Shown in pieces: positions 8,734-17,154 of a stretch of 64,000 nt of DNA; position 1 is the first letter of the stretch; every line of letters begins with the position of its first letter. The stretch is from CAVSMC01 sp963798655. Its GTDB lineage: Bacteria; Pseudomonadota; Gammaproteobacteria; Burkholderiales; Casimicrobiaceae. The position numbers and the translations under genes were made by a program. Where the stretch lies: NCBI GenBank assembly GCA_963798655.1, contig CAWCUH010000003.1, positions 1 to 64,000 of the forward strand. Reading direction: 5' to 3'. The notes below the pieces were generated by a model. The model made no database searches and had not been told where the DNA came from. It saw only the letters and a program-made list of their open reading frames with translations.

Positions 8734-11079
8734 ATGCTCACTAGCGCGAAAGTTCCTATCGTCATCATTGCTTCCTGCGTGCTGGTCACGACGACATCAC
8801 CTGCGCAGTCTCAGTTTGACTTAGCGGGGGCCATAAGAAACGCGGCGGGTACAACGATCAGGCAAGCGCAGGCACCGACGGCGCAGTACGCCAACGTTCC
8901 CCACAACGCGATATATCAGTATGGTCTGGGGTCCGTGATTGTGGGCACCGCGCCCACTGGTGCACCTTTTGGCTACAAGTTGATGTTATTGGCGGTGGTA
9001 CCAGCTTCCACATCAGACCAAGAACTGCAGCTGCGACGAGTGGTGGGAAACATGGTCGCTGCAGTCGGTACTGAGCTGCGCAAGGAACTTGACAGCCAGC
9101 CATCGCTAGCGGAGGCCGCCACCACGGCCACCAAACAAGGGGAGGAACTTGGCAAGCACTTTGATACCGCCGCCAGCCAAGTCATCCAGCGCACGAACAA
9201 GGCGTTCATCTCAGCGTCACAACGCTTCGATCGGCTGTTTGGAAACGCTTTCCCAGCGTTGAGTCCCGCAAGCTTCTTGGCGATCGGACTTCGGTCGTGC
9301 ACGGCGCCAACGTGCACGCTCGACGGCTTTGCACGAAGCCCCGACAACCGTTCTTTTCAACGGTTTGGCAAAGTGCATGAGTGGATGAAAGCCAAGGGCA
9401 TGCCGGGTACCAATCAGGCATACATCGTGGATCGGCGCTCAGTGCCCACGAATATATTGGCCCTTCCCGGAGATATGTTTGCAGGTGGCAATTACTGGTC
9501 CATTGCCGCAAAATTGGATCATGGCTATGAATGGCATGCAGATTTCAGCCGAGACGCATTGCGCGCAGGCTTCGTCAATGCTGCCAACAAGTCGCGCCGG
9601 TCAGCCTCGAGGATGGCGTATATCTCTGCGGAACTCGTTGGCCTGTCGCGAGAGCTTGCCACGCACGTAGGCGACGTATTTGATTCGCCGTACGCGGCGG
9701 CAATACGGTTGCCGGCAAATCCGACATTAACGTTGTCGGGCATCTCCGACGAAGCAGCGAGAGCGCGTTTGACCGAATGCGTGCGCCTGCGGGGCACATT
9801 CGATCCGACCGCCGCCGGCAATTGTGCCGGCTTGCAGATCGACAAGCTGACGATGGCGAAATGCCTTGCGGGCGATGCATGCATGCCCGCCTTCGGACAG
9901 CGGGTGAATCTCGATTCGCTCGCGTTGACGGCGAACTCTAGCCTGAGCTCCTTCGCGGTCAATGCAGCCTTGCCGCGGATCCGACTCGGCAAGATAAACG
10001 ACATCGCAACCTCCGCGCGTGCGTGTGCTAAACGTAACGACAACCAAGACCCGGCGTATTGCCTTGTGAAGTCGCAAGTTGGCAAGGATCCCAAGGTGGC
10101 GGCCACTTTGGCCTGTATCGAACGCCTGAACACGCAAGGACGGGCGGGTTTGGGCGATTGTGCAATGGATCAATTGCCGGAAGACCAGAAGAAGCTCGTC
10201 AAGACGACCGTGTCATGTCTCGAGCGAAGCAAGAATGACGCAAAAGGGGCCGCCTTGTGTACTGGGATGGCCGCTCTACCCGAGCGCTCTCGCAAGGTCG
10301 TTGAGTGTGCGGGGGAGGTGAAGAACAGGTCAGACTACAAACAAATGCTGGTGTGCGCCGGTACGGCAACCGGAAGCCGCGAAGCCGCATGCATCGCGGC
10401 GAATCAGGACGACTGGAAGAAAGCATCGCTATGCGCGGCCGGTGATCGGCTGCCAGCACCCGTGCAAGACGCCATGGCGTGCGCCGAAAAGGCGAGCAGC
10501 GTTACCAACTTCGGTATTTGCATGGTTGCTAAACAAGGCGATGGAGAGGCTCAGCGAATCGCGCAATGCTACATAGAAGGCCAGGGCGATCCCGCCGCAA
10601 TCGCAGTCTGCCTTGTCAGTCAGAGCCTGACTTTGGACCAAAGGATCGCGCTCGAATGCGCCGCCCAGACTAAGGGCGCGCTGCCAGCGCTCGCGGCATG
10701 CATCGGAGGACGACTTGCAGCCAAAGAGATGGCGTTCTGTAAGGGCCAGCGGTTTGCCGAGAACAAGTGCTTCGGAGAGAACAATGAACTCCGCAAGCTA
10801 GCCCAGCGGCTCGGTACCGACATCGGCCCCAACAGCGTCGTCGCACAGGTGGCGAACGTTCAGCTGCGCATCCTTGAGGCGCAATATGGGCCGCTACTTG
10901 AGGCGGCTACACCCGTCGTCACGGATGCCATAGAGCTTGCAACGAAGTCTGGCGTGATACCGCCGTTGCCGGATCCAAATAAGCCTGCAACGATCGTGCC
11001 CTATGTAGTGCCAGGTGCGGGGCCGGTGATCAAGGGTGTCGAAAATTACTGCGACCACAACCCGTGCCCACGTTGGTGA
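8734..11079 (+). CDS. Large exported cysteine-repeat protein, unknown function
   Basis: A 781-aa protein from the ATG at 8734; a TTG five codons upstream is an alternative. A signal peptide is clear (hydrophobic VPIVIIASCVLV, then a probable cleavage after SPAQS). The first 300 residues are non-repetitive. From about residue 375 to 670 there are many paired cysteines at roughly regular spacing: a Cys, 11-18 residues, a Cys, then about 15-22 residues, repeated about eight times with recurrent C-A and C-x-x-G segments. This resembles a disulfide-bonded or Sel1/TPR-like helical array, but I recognise no family. It ends in a Cys-rich tail (YCDHNPCPRW). The colicin-M-like gene follows after 50 nt, probably in one operon. 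Function unknown. Confidence 0.7.
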   Translation: MLTSAKVPIVIIASCVLVTTTSPAQSQFDLAGAIRNAAGTTIRQAQAPTAQYANVPHNAIYQYGLGSVIVGTAPTGAPFGYKLMLLAVVPASTSDQELQLRRVVGNMVAAVGTELRKELDSQPSLAEAATTATKQGEELGKHFDTAASQVIQRTNKAFISASQRFDRLFGNAFPALSPASFLAIGLRSCTAPTCTLDGFARSPDNRSFQRFGKVHEWMKAKGMPGTNQAYIVDRRSVPTNILALPGDMFAGGNYWSIAAKLDHGYEWHADFSRDALRAGFVNAANKSRRSASRMAYISAELVGLSRELATHVGDVFDSPYAAAIRLPANPTLTLSGISDEAARARLTECVRLRGTFDPTAAGNCAGLQIDKLTMAKCLAGDACMPAFGQRVNLDSLALTANSSLSSFAVNAALPRIRLGKINDIATSARACAKRNDNQDPAYCLVKSQVGKDPKVAATLACIERLNTQGRAGLGDCAMDQLPEDQKKLVKTTVSCLERSKNDAKGAALCTGMAALPERSRKVVECAGEVKNRSDYKQMLVCAGTATGSREAACIAANQDDWKKASLCAAGDRLPAPVQDAMACAEKASSVTNFGICMVAKQGDGEAQRIAQCYIEGQGDPAAIAVCLVSQSLTLDQRIALECAAQTKGALPALAACIGGRLAAKEMAFCKGQRFAENKCFGENNELRKLAQRLGTDIGPNSVVAQVANVQLRILEAQYGPLLEAATPVVTDAIELATKSGVIPPLPDPNKPATIVPYVVPGAGPVIKGVENYCDHNPCPRW

Positions 11080-11129
11080 AACTACGACACCGCATCAGAA
11101 TTGAATAGGGGAAAGAGCATGCGTGCAAC

Positions 11130-11720
11130 ATGTTTGAATTAAGTTCCTTTGGGCGAGCGAGCGCTCTACTTCTATGCCTGTTATGCGAGTCGGCGGGATC
11201 CACCGAGAGCCCTCTCAAGTTCCCGAGCAAAGGAACCGTCAAGATAGGTCCTGGTCCCCTACCACTGCTGATCCACTACGTAAACGGTAGCGGTAAACCG
11301 GTTCGATTGAACTTGCGTGATTTCGAGTTTGAACAACCGCCGATCTCTAAGAGCCGAGAACTTGCTGCGATTGCGGGAAGGCCCTGTTCTCGTGGCGACG
11401 TGGTGAAGGTAACCTCCAAACTCGAAGGTGTGGCTATTGGCCGCGATGCTACAGGTATTGGCCGCTTCGTGTGGTTATTGAAGGGACAGTACACAACGGA
11501 TGGCGTCAAGTGGTGGTTTGACGGCACAGCATCCTCGGCGGATGATCTTTACGACTTCAACAAAGAGAAGGTCGGAACACGAAGCTTCTGGGCTGAAGTA
11601 TCCACGCGAATCGGAGCGGCCTTCCCTGGCAAGGCATTCAAAGTGCAAGTCGTAGGCTCGCTTCCCATACGCATCGATGGTATTCGCGGCTCGAACAGTG
11701 CAGGACAGGTCCTCGTGTAG
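11130..11720 (+). CDS. Exported colicin-M-like protein lacking the catalytic His
   Basis: 196 aa with a signal-like N-terminus (ASALLLCLLCESAGS). The rest aligns with the catalytic domain of colicin M, which cleaves lipid II between undecaprenol and pyrophosphate in the periplasm. LLIHYVNGSGKPVRLNL matches ColM ALAHYLWGNGAERSVNI. SSADDLYDFN matches RSYDDKYDFN. WAEVSTRIGAAFPGKAF matches GESLTRLGAMFSGKEY. The key D-x-Y-D is present (D139, Y141, D142). After a two-residue insertion the ColM pair H235-R236 aligns with T150-R151, so the essential His is missing. There is no receptor-binding or TonB-box domain, so it is not a typical bacteriocin. The start at 11130 is preceded by a 7-codon frame from 11119 with the better ribosome site. 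Confidence 0.6.
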   Translation: MFELSSFGRASALLLCLLCESAGSTESPLKFPSKGTVKIGPGPLPLLIHYVNGSGKPVRLNLRDFEFEQPPISKSRELAAIAGRPCSRGDVVKVTSKLEGVAIGRDATGIGRFVWLLKGQYTTDGVKWWFDGTASSADDLYDFNKEKVGTRSFWAEVSTRIGAAFPGKAFKVQVVGSLPIRIDGIRGSNSAGQVLV

Positions 11721-11991
11721 CTGTGCTGAAGCTATCTATGCTGCGACTGCCGGCAACGGCCCGGCCATTGCGAGGCAGCGCGGATGAATTCCCGTCTTTG
11801 GTGTCAGCGCGAGTACAGAATGCGAAGCCATGCATCGCATCCATATGTTCCAGCGTGGCCGAGGACCGCCACCGACCCGCGCCGGCCGAATGGCTGCTCC
11901 CCTCTGTTGCGGAAGCTCGAACGGGCAAGCTGGAGGACTGCTGATGGCCGGGTATGCGACCGTCGAACTCGGCGGTCGCGACCGGCACTGA

Positions 11992-12078
11992 CTAGACCTC
12001 GGTCTGCTCGGCGATCTCTAGGTCATCGTCAACCTCGATGCCGAGATACCTGACGGCACTTTCGAGCTTCGTGTGCCC
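11992..12078 (-). pseudogene. 3' remnant of the 7728-8366 type integrase
   Basis: The minus strand encodes about 28 codons nearly identical to the end of the integrase at 7728-8366: GHTKLESAVRYLGIEVDD then LEIAEQTEV and a stop. The downstream flank is also similar (GACTaGAC before the stop region). It is broken upstream of the LGH box. It therefore marks the far side of the segment carrying the two exported proteins. Confidence 0.8.
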
Positions 12079-12273
12079 AACTGGGATAGGAAATCCAACA
12101 CTACGAGGTGCCCGCCGAGGCAGAGTACCACGATGTGACGCTCCACGAAATCAGTTAGCTTGCCTTTGGACCGAGGTCCTGAGTGTCGATGAGAAAGGCG
12201 TTCACGACGCGTTCTCGGGCATGGCGCTTCCGAATCGACGGTATTGAGTGTGCCGATCAAAAAGGAAACCTCC

Positions 12274-13632
12274 ATGAACAAAACTGTATGGGCTCTAATA
12301 GTCGCGATCGGCGGCCTTTCCCAAAGTGTGTCATCTGCTGCAGCATCTGATTGCGGTGTGCCTGCGGATGTCGTTGCCGGCAATCGAATATCAGATGACA
12401 CGTTTCGCAATTTCGTTCGGCGTGGCGATCTGGTGGGAACCCCCCCCATCGCAAAGCCGGCCGGATACGAACCCGCAAGCAAGTACGGTGCAGTTGGCAA
12501 TGGACAACACGATGACACTTTGGCGATCCAAAATGCGTTGAACAATGGGCGCCGGGTGTGGCTGGATCCGGATCGGACATATCTAATAACGAAGAGGCTA
12601 GAACTGCGAGACGGGATGGAGCTAGCGTCCAACGGAACGTCCACGCTGCTGTTAGCAAGGGGCGAGGCAGGATTCTCGAACACAAAGACCAAACGAATAG
12701 AGGGACAGATCTATTCGCCAACCGGAACCGGCTTGTTGATTCAGGGGAGCAAGGCTTCCATCCGAGACATATACATTGTTAAGCAATATGAGGATGGCAA
12801 ATATGTGATCGGCATTGAGATGCGAGATGCGAAAGACGTATCTTTGCAACGCCTCCGATTTAGGGGATTCTCTATAGCACCCGGCATCATCACGATACGC
12901 AATTCAAGAAACATTAAGGTCGCTAGCTCAATCATTCACGCTTCATGTAGTCAATGGCCAGACGGGCCATCGCAAGAGTCAGGCGACGTGGGATCGTTCC
13001 AGATTACCGGAATTACCGTGGACGACGATATTCCGGGTTCCTCTGAACGAGTAAGTATCGTAAACAATGTTATCGTTGACCTTCTATTGCGTCCGCCAGT
13101 CAGCTCTCCTGCTGCATCGCGTGGCGATCAGACTGACGGAATCAATTTCGCTGGCAAGCAGAAGAGTTCCGGGTCGCATGTTGAGTTTAACTACGTCAAC
13201 CACGTCGCCGAGGCGTTGGACATCTTTGGAAAAGACATAGTAGTTCGCCACAATACGCTAGGGGCGAGAGTCCTTGGCATCAAGCTAATCCACCAGGCAC
13301 GCGACATTCGGATCGAATCAAATACTATTTTCGGAAAACTCGGCTACGCCGGAATCAAGATCTATAACGTGCAACCTGGTCAACCCCCTATCGTTGTCGA
13401 GAATATCCAGGTCGTCGGCAACCGGATAGATGTCACTTCAGCCGAGAATATTACGGCCGGTTACGCAGCCCTGGATGTTCAATCAGGCGTTGGGCAGCCG
13501 AATAACGTAACCTTCAGATCTAATCGAATATCCGTCACAAAGTGCGAGCAGCAGGCGTTGATTTGCGGCCCGAATCAGTGCCATCCCAGGGATACAACCA
13601 AAATGGACAAGAGCGTCATCGATTGCGAGTGA
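12274..13632 (+). CDS. Secreted right-handed parallel beta-helix protein (pectate-lyase-3 type)
   Basis: 452 aa from the ATG at 12274, which has an AGGA ribosome site; an in-frame start at 12244 is less likely. A signal peptide is visible (TVWALIVAIGGLSQSVSSAAA). The YGAVGNGQHDDTLAIQNAL motif is typical of the Pectate_lyase_3 superfamily. It is followed by many short strand-turn coils (VVRHNTL, IRIESNTIFG, VVGNRIDV, VTFRSNRISV) of a right-handed beta-helix. Such proteins act on or bind polysaccharides, but the substrate cannot be told here. Cys residues near the C-terminus (CEQQALICGPNQC) suggest disulfides. The base composition is more AT-rich than its neighbours, in line with transfer. Confidence 0.75.
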   Translation: MNKTVWALIVAIGGLSQSVSSAAASDCGVPADVVAGNRISDDTFRNFVRRGDLVGTPPIAKPAGYEPASKYGAVGNGQHDDTLAIQNALNNGRRVWLDPDRTYLITKRLELRDGMELASNGTSTLLLARGEAGFSNTKTKRIEGQIYSPTGTGLLIQGSKASIRDIYIVKQYEDGKYVIGIEMRDAKDVSLQRLRFRGFSIAPGIITIRNSRNIKVASSIIHASCSQWPDGPSQESGDVGSFQITGITVDDDIPGSSERVSIVNNVIVDLLLRPPVSSPAASRGDQTDGINFAGKQKSSGSHVEFNYVNHVAEALDIFGKDIVVRHNTLGARVLGIKLIHQARDIRIESNTIFGKLGYAGIKIYNVQPGQPPIVVENIQVVGNRIDVTSAENITAGYAALDVQSGVGQPNNVTFRSNRISVTKCEQQALICGPNQCHPRDTTKMDKSVIDCE

Positions 13633-13875
13633 GTCCGAGTCTAGGAGTCGATCGCGAGGTCCGCAGCGTTGCGATGACGTCGCGATTTGTGCAGCGACGG
13701 CCGCTTTCAGCGTTGTGACCGTATGACCGCTCCTGGCCGAAAGCTCCAGTTGATCGGGCGCGGCTGAACGACCGCTTCCGCACTGCAGATGCGCAAGCAA
13801 TTCCCATGGGCATCGCGTGAGCGCCCGTTCGCAATCCGTTCGAGTGCCGCGGCAGGCGGCAGCCCTCCTCATAGC
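13633..13875. other. Intergenic region between convergent genes
   Basis: Together with 13915-14047 this makes about 400 bases between the beta-helix gene and the FIST gene, both of which end here. Apart from the palindromic repeat at 13876-13914 I see no gene or strong signal. Confidence 0.35.
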
Positions 13876-13914
13876 GGGAACTCGCAACCGTTAGAGCGTT
13901 CGGTTGCGAGTCCC
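13876..13914. repeat. Palindromic repeat, copy 1 of 3
   Basis: The arms GGGAACTCGCAACCG and CGGTTGCGAGTCCC flank a 10-nt loop. The same core (ACTCGCAAC ... GTTGCGAGT with loop AGCGTT) recurs at 21286-21319 and 22387-22418. All three copies have the same orientation relative to an upstream minus-strand gene. There is no T run, so it is more REP-like than a classical terminator. Confidence 0.75.
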
Positions 13915-14047
13915 AACCTGAAAACCGGCCGGCAATGGCCCCGACGACCGAAACCGGGATGCCCGCCATTGCGCGCTCGCGCGCGATTGAGTGATCTGCG
14001 TATCATCTGCGGCATCAGAAATTGTTCGCGCGCCGCGCCCCGCCTTC

Positions 14048-15238
14048 TTAGCTTGGCGTAGTGAACGCCGTCAGCACCCCGGTGTAGCCGTAGAGGTGAT
14101 GCCTTGCGATCTCGCCACCCGCGAAAAAGCCGACCAGCGGCACGTCGCCCAGGGCATTCCGCACCACCTGCAACTCGGCATGCCGCGCGCCGAAGTGCGG
14201 TCCGCCACGCCCCGAGCAACTGACGTAGACCGCGCCCGCTACGGTCCGTGCCGCGCCGCTCTCCAGTTCGTCGCGGACCTCAGTCACGATGCGGACCAGA
14301 TCGCGCTTTGCGGCGTCCGCGTTACGCGTGCAAAAGGCCACGCGCATGCCCGGCTCGACCTGCTCGGCGATCGCGAGGACCTGGTGCTGCCGGTCCACGC
14401 CGACCAGGTGCCGCACGACCGTGTCCGCGCCAAATTGTCCCGGCCGAGTTGGGACGTCCTCCGCGATGGCGATCAAGCCTACCAGCGTGGCGGACAGCGC
14501 CCGCGACAACTCGTGATCCGGCAGGTCCCGGTCGAGGCCCAGATCCTGCAATACGCATTCGAGCGCGGGCTTGCCGTCCAGGCTAATCAGGAAATTGAGC
14601 TCGGCTTCAGTTACATTGCGCCACTGTCCGATCGGCTGGCAGCCCTGCGTCACACGCGAGATCACGCCGACTTCCGGGCCAAAGGCCACCCCGGACAAAC
14701 CGCCGGTGAATACGCCATCCGCCATGTGTACCGCTCGGTTGCGCGCCGACGACAGTCCGCCGAACAGGTAACCGGTGGCCGTGCGAGCGCTGAGCTCCTG
14801 CAGCAACGCCTGCAAGTCGGGCGTGCTGCCTTCGGCATGGACCAGCGCGGTATGGGCCACGAACCCGGACGAGGTCGCAGGCAGCGGCTGCAGGCCGGAG
14901 AACAGCTGAAACGATTCGCGCGGCAGCGGCGCGACCATCAATACCAGGGCAGGTTCGTCGAAGTATTCGACGCCGCTCGCGGCCACACCGACACCGATGG
15001 TGCCGACCCAGGCTACGCCGGGCAAGCCCACGCGCAACGCATCGAGAATCGCCTCGGCCGCCGGCGCGTAATAGTCGCTCAGGTAACACCAGCCCAGCGT
15101 GAACGAAGTCAATTCAACCTGCCGCGCGGCACGCGCCGCGATCTGGGCTCGAATTTGCCTCTGGCTCTCCGCCAGGGCCACACGCCAATCGGCGTGCGCA
15201 GCATGAGCATGCACAAATGAAGCGAGAGACATAGGCAT
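14048..15238 (-). CDS. FIST-domain sensory protein
   Basis: 396 aa, with FIST_N (residues about 40-230: WCYLSDYYAPAAEAILDAL, GVAWVGTIGVGVAASGVEY, TGYLFGGLSSARN) followed by FIST_C (about 235-380, ending GRGGPHFGARHAE, VPLVGFFAGGEIARH, LYGYTGVLTAF). FIST proteins are predicted small-ligand sensors, often with signalling outputs. Here no output domain is fused. It is the last gene of the minus-strand block with SagB, ATP-grasp and radical SAM, separated from SagB by 134 nt, so it may be on its own promoter. Confidence 0.9.
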   Translation of the reverse strand: MPMSLASFVHAHAAHADWRVALAESQRQIRAQIAARAARQVELTSFTLGWCYLSDYYAPAAEAILDALRVGLPGVAWVGTIGVGVAASGVEYFDEPALVLMVAPLPRESFQLFSGLQPLPATSSGFVAHTALVHAEGSTPDLQALLQELSARTATGYLFGGLSSARNRAVHMADGVFTGGLSGVAFGPEVGVISRVTQGCQPIGQWRNVTEAELNFLISLDGKPALECVLQDLGLDRDLPDHELSRALSATLVGLIAIAEDVPTRPGQFGADTVVRHLVGVDRQHQVLAIAEQVEPGMRVAFCTRNADAAKRDLVRIVTEVRDELESGAARTVAGAVYVSCSGRGGPHFGARHAELQVVRNALGDVPLVGFFAGGEIARHHLYGYTGVLTAFTTPS

Positions 15239-15372
15239 ATAGTGTGCGTCGCGAATTCATCGTACGCCGCGATCGGCGTCTGGAACAGCCCGCGGCAAGG
15301 GTGACCACCGGCGTTGTCCTCCCGGCAGGCGCAGGTCGAAGCTGCATCGTCCGATTTGCACTTTGCTCACGC

Positions 15373-17142
15373 TCAGTGATCAAGGCCATAAGGCGGCAAC
15401 GTGGTCAAACGCGGGTCCTCCACCTGGCCCCCCATCGTGAAATGGTAGAGCGATTGAAACGTTGCGTCGTTGAATCCCATTACCTGATGGACGGGGTCAT
15501 CGAAAAAACAGCCGATACCCGTGGCGCGTACGCCAGCGGCCTCTGCTTCCAGATACAGCACCTGGCCAATCACCCCTGTCTCCCAGAATAGTCTGCGGTA
15601 AAACCACGGTCCATGTCGTCGCAGACTTGATTCGTATTCTGCGATCATGCCCAAGGAAAATGCCCCGTCGCCGGCAATGTCCTGGCGGCAACTGAGCTCC
15701 GTCGCCAGTGGCCGCACATCGCCCTCTTCGAGGAGAAACAGGGGCAGGACCGTGGGACAGCCCGGCGGTGCGGTCCAGGCATATGCTTGGTGCATCGCCC
15801 GCTTGAGTGAATCCACCTTTTCGCGATCGCGAGCCAGCATGTAGAGCCCGGGAACAAGGCCCTCCACCCGATGGACGAAGAGGGCGAGATGGATGGACGG
15901 CTGCCAGGGCAGGGCGTCCCAAGGCATCGGACGCTTGCATACATCACGATCAGCCCATGGCATGACGCGGGTCAGCATGGTAAAGAAGCAGCGAATTGAA
16001 ATGGAGGTCTTGCCATCGAATGCGAGCGCGCTTCGCCGCTGCCGGATCACCTGTCCAGCCCTGGTCTGATCCGGATGGAGGCTTGTCGGCCTGGCGCCGG
16101 GATCAATCAGGTTCTCGACGCCCGGACCGACGTGATTCAGTTCTACGCTGCGCCGTTCAGTACTCGCCTTCCACGAAGCGACTTCAACCTGCTCGAGAAT
16201 TTCCCACGGTACGGGGTCGTCTCGACTCAGCCGGTTGGCCTTACCGTGCCAGCGACATCGCGCCAAATTGCGAGCAGCATCAGCGGGAAACGACAGCGGC
16301 AAGGCGACGGGCTGTCCAGCGGCAACGCCGGTAGCTTGATCGGCGGGCCAGACGACCGCGAAACAATCAGGATGCTCTGGTTCTGCTCCTTCGAAGTCCT
16401 CGGCGCGATCTATCCCCAACAAGGCAGCAACGGCGTCATCCGACACGCCGTCCAACAGCAACATGCGCCAGCCCAGCGCCTGCGCTGCAACGCGAGCGCT
16501 GCCGATCGCATGTCCGGCGTCATGCTGACAGTAGCGAAAGGCCCGCTCGCCGTACTTCCACGTCTCCCGCCAATGGACGGACGTAAAGGCGACGAGAAAG
16601 GCGTTGGGCGGGAGCTCTCGCATCAGCGAATCGAAGCTCGCTTGCGGCAACTCTGCCCGTAGCTCCAGCCCATGCTCCTTGGACGCATAGTGATAAACGC
16701 CAGGGAACGGCAATAGGTGCGCGACTCCGTCAATCAGCAAGTAACCTTCGGTGGGATGCAGGTTGCCGCTCGACGGGTTGGTTCGAAGCGCCCAGCGCAC
16801 CTCGCCGGCCTGCTTCCATGCCGAAATGGCCAGCGAATATTCGAAAAAGCGCGAAAGCGTTCGGACCGTGACCGGAACGCTGACTGATAGCTGACCACGA
16901 TACAAGTCCTGGTATAGGGGCGAGACGGGCGCGTCGTCAGGTTTCAGGTGCGGCAAGGCACGAAGCGGCGATCCATCGTAGCGTCGAAATGGATCCGGCT
17001 GATTCGCCCAGTCCATGTAACCAGGCGCGCGCGCGTAGCGAAAGAAATGATGTTTCGTCTCCTGGTGGTAGCGCATGACCACGTCCAGGGCGTCCCGCGG
17101 TCCCGCAGCACGAACCGTGTCTTCCTTCGGCGGATTGCTCAC
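15373..17142 (-). CDS. SagB/ThcOx-type nitroreductase-family dehydrogenase
   Basis: 589 aa, a duplicated nitroreductase-fold protein. The first copy (about residues 80-270) has LRTNPSSGNLHPTEGYL and ARVAAQALGWRMLLLDGV. The second (about 365-570) has IRQRRSALAFDGKTSI and GVIGQVLYLEAEAAGVRATGIGC FFDD. SagB/ThcOx enzymes are FMN-dependent and oxidise azolines to azoles in RiPP biosynthesis, but many family members have other or unknown roles. The GTG at 17142 starts 12 nt after the ATP-grasp stop, so it is in operon with ATP-grasp and radical SAM. There is no YcaO cyclodehydratase nearby, so a classical azole pathway is not indicated. Confidence 0.85.
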   Translation of the reverse strand: MSNPPKEDTVRAAGPRDALDVVMRYHQETKHHFFRYARAPGYMDWANQPDPFRRYDGSPLRALPHLKPDDAPVSPLYQDLYRGQLSVSVPVTVRTLSRFFEYSLAISAWKQAGEVRWALRTNPSSGNLHPTEGYLLIDGVAHLLPFPGVYHYASKEHGLELRAELPQASFDSLMRELPPNAFLVAFTSVHWRETWKYGERAFRYCQHDAGHAIGSARVAAQALGWRMLLLDGVSDDAVAALLGIDRAEDFEGAEPEHPDCFAVVWPADQATGVAAGQPVALPLSFPADAARNLARCRWHGKANRLSRDDPVPWEILEQVEVASWKASTERRSVELNHVGPGVENLIDPGARPTSLHPDQTRAGQVIRQRRSALAFDGKTSISIRCFFTMLTRVMPWADRDVCKRPMPWDALPWQPSIHLALFVHRVEGLVPGLYMLARDREKVDSLKRAMHQAYAWTAPPGCPTVLPLFLLEEGDVRPLATELSCRQDIAGDGAFSLGMIAEYESSLRRHGPWFYRRLFWETGVIGQVLYLEAEAAGVRATGIGCFFDDPVHQVMGFNDATFQSLYHFTMGGQVEDPRLTTLPPYGLDH

Positions 17143-17154
17143 CGTCGATCCGGA

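Noticed and set aside
13991..15220. 409-codon plus-strand frame
   Set aside because: Antisense to the well-supported FIST gene.
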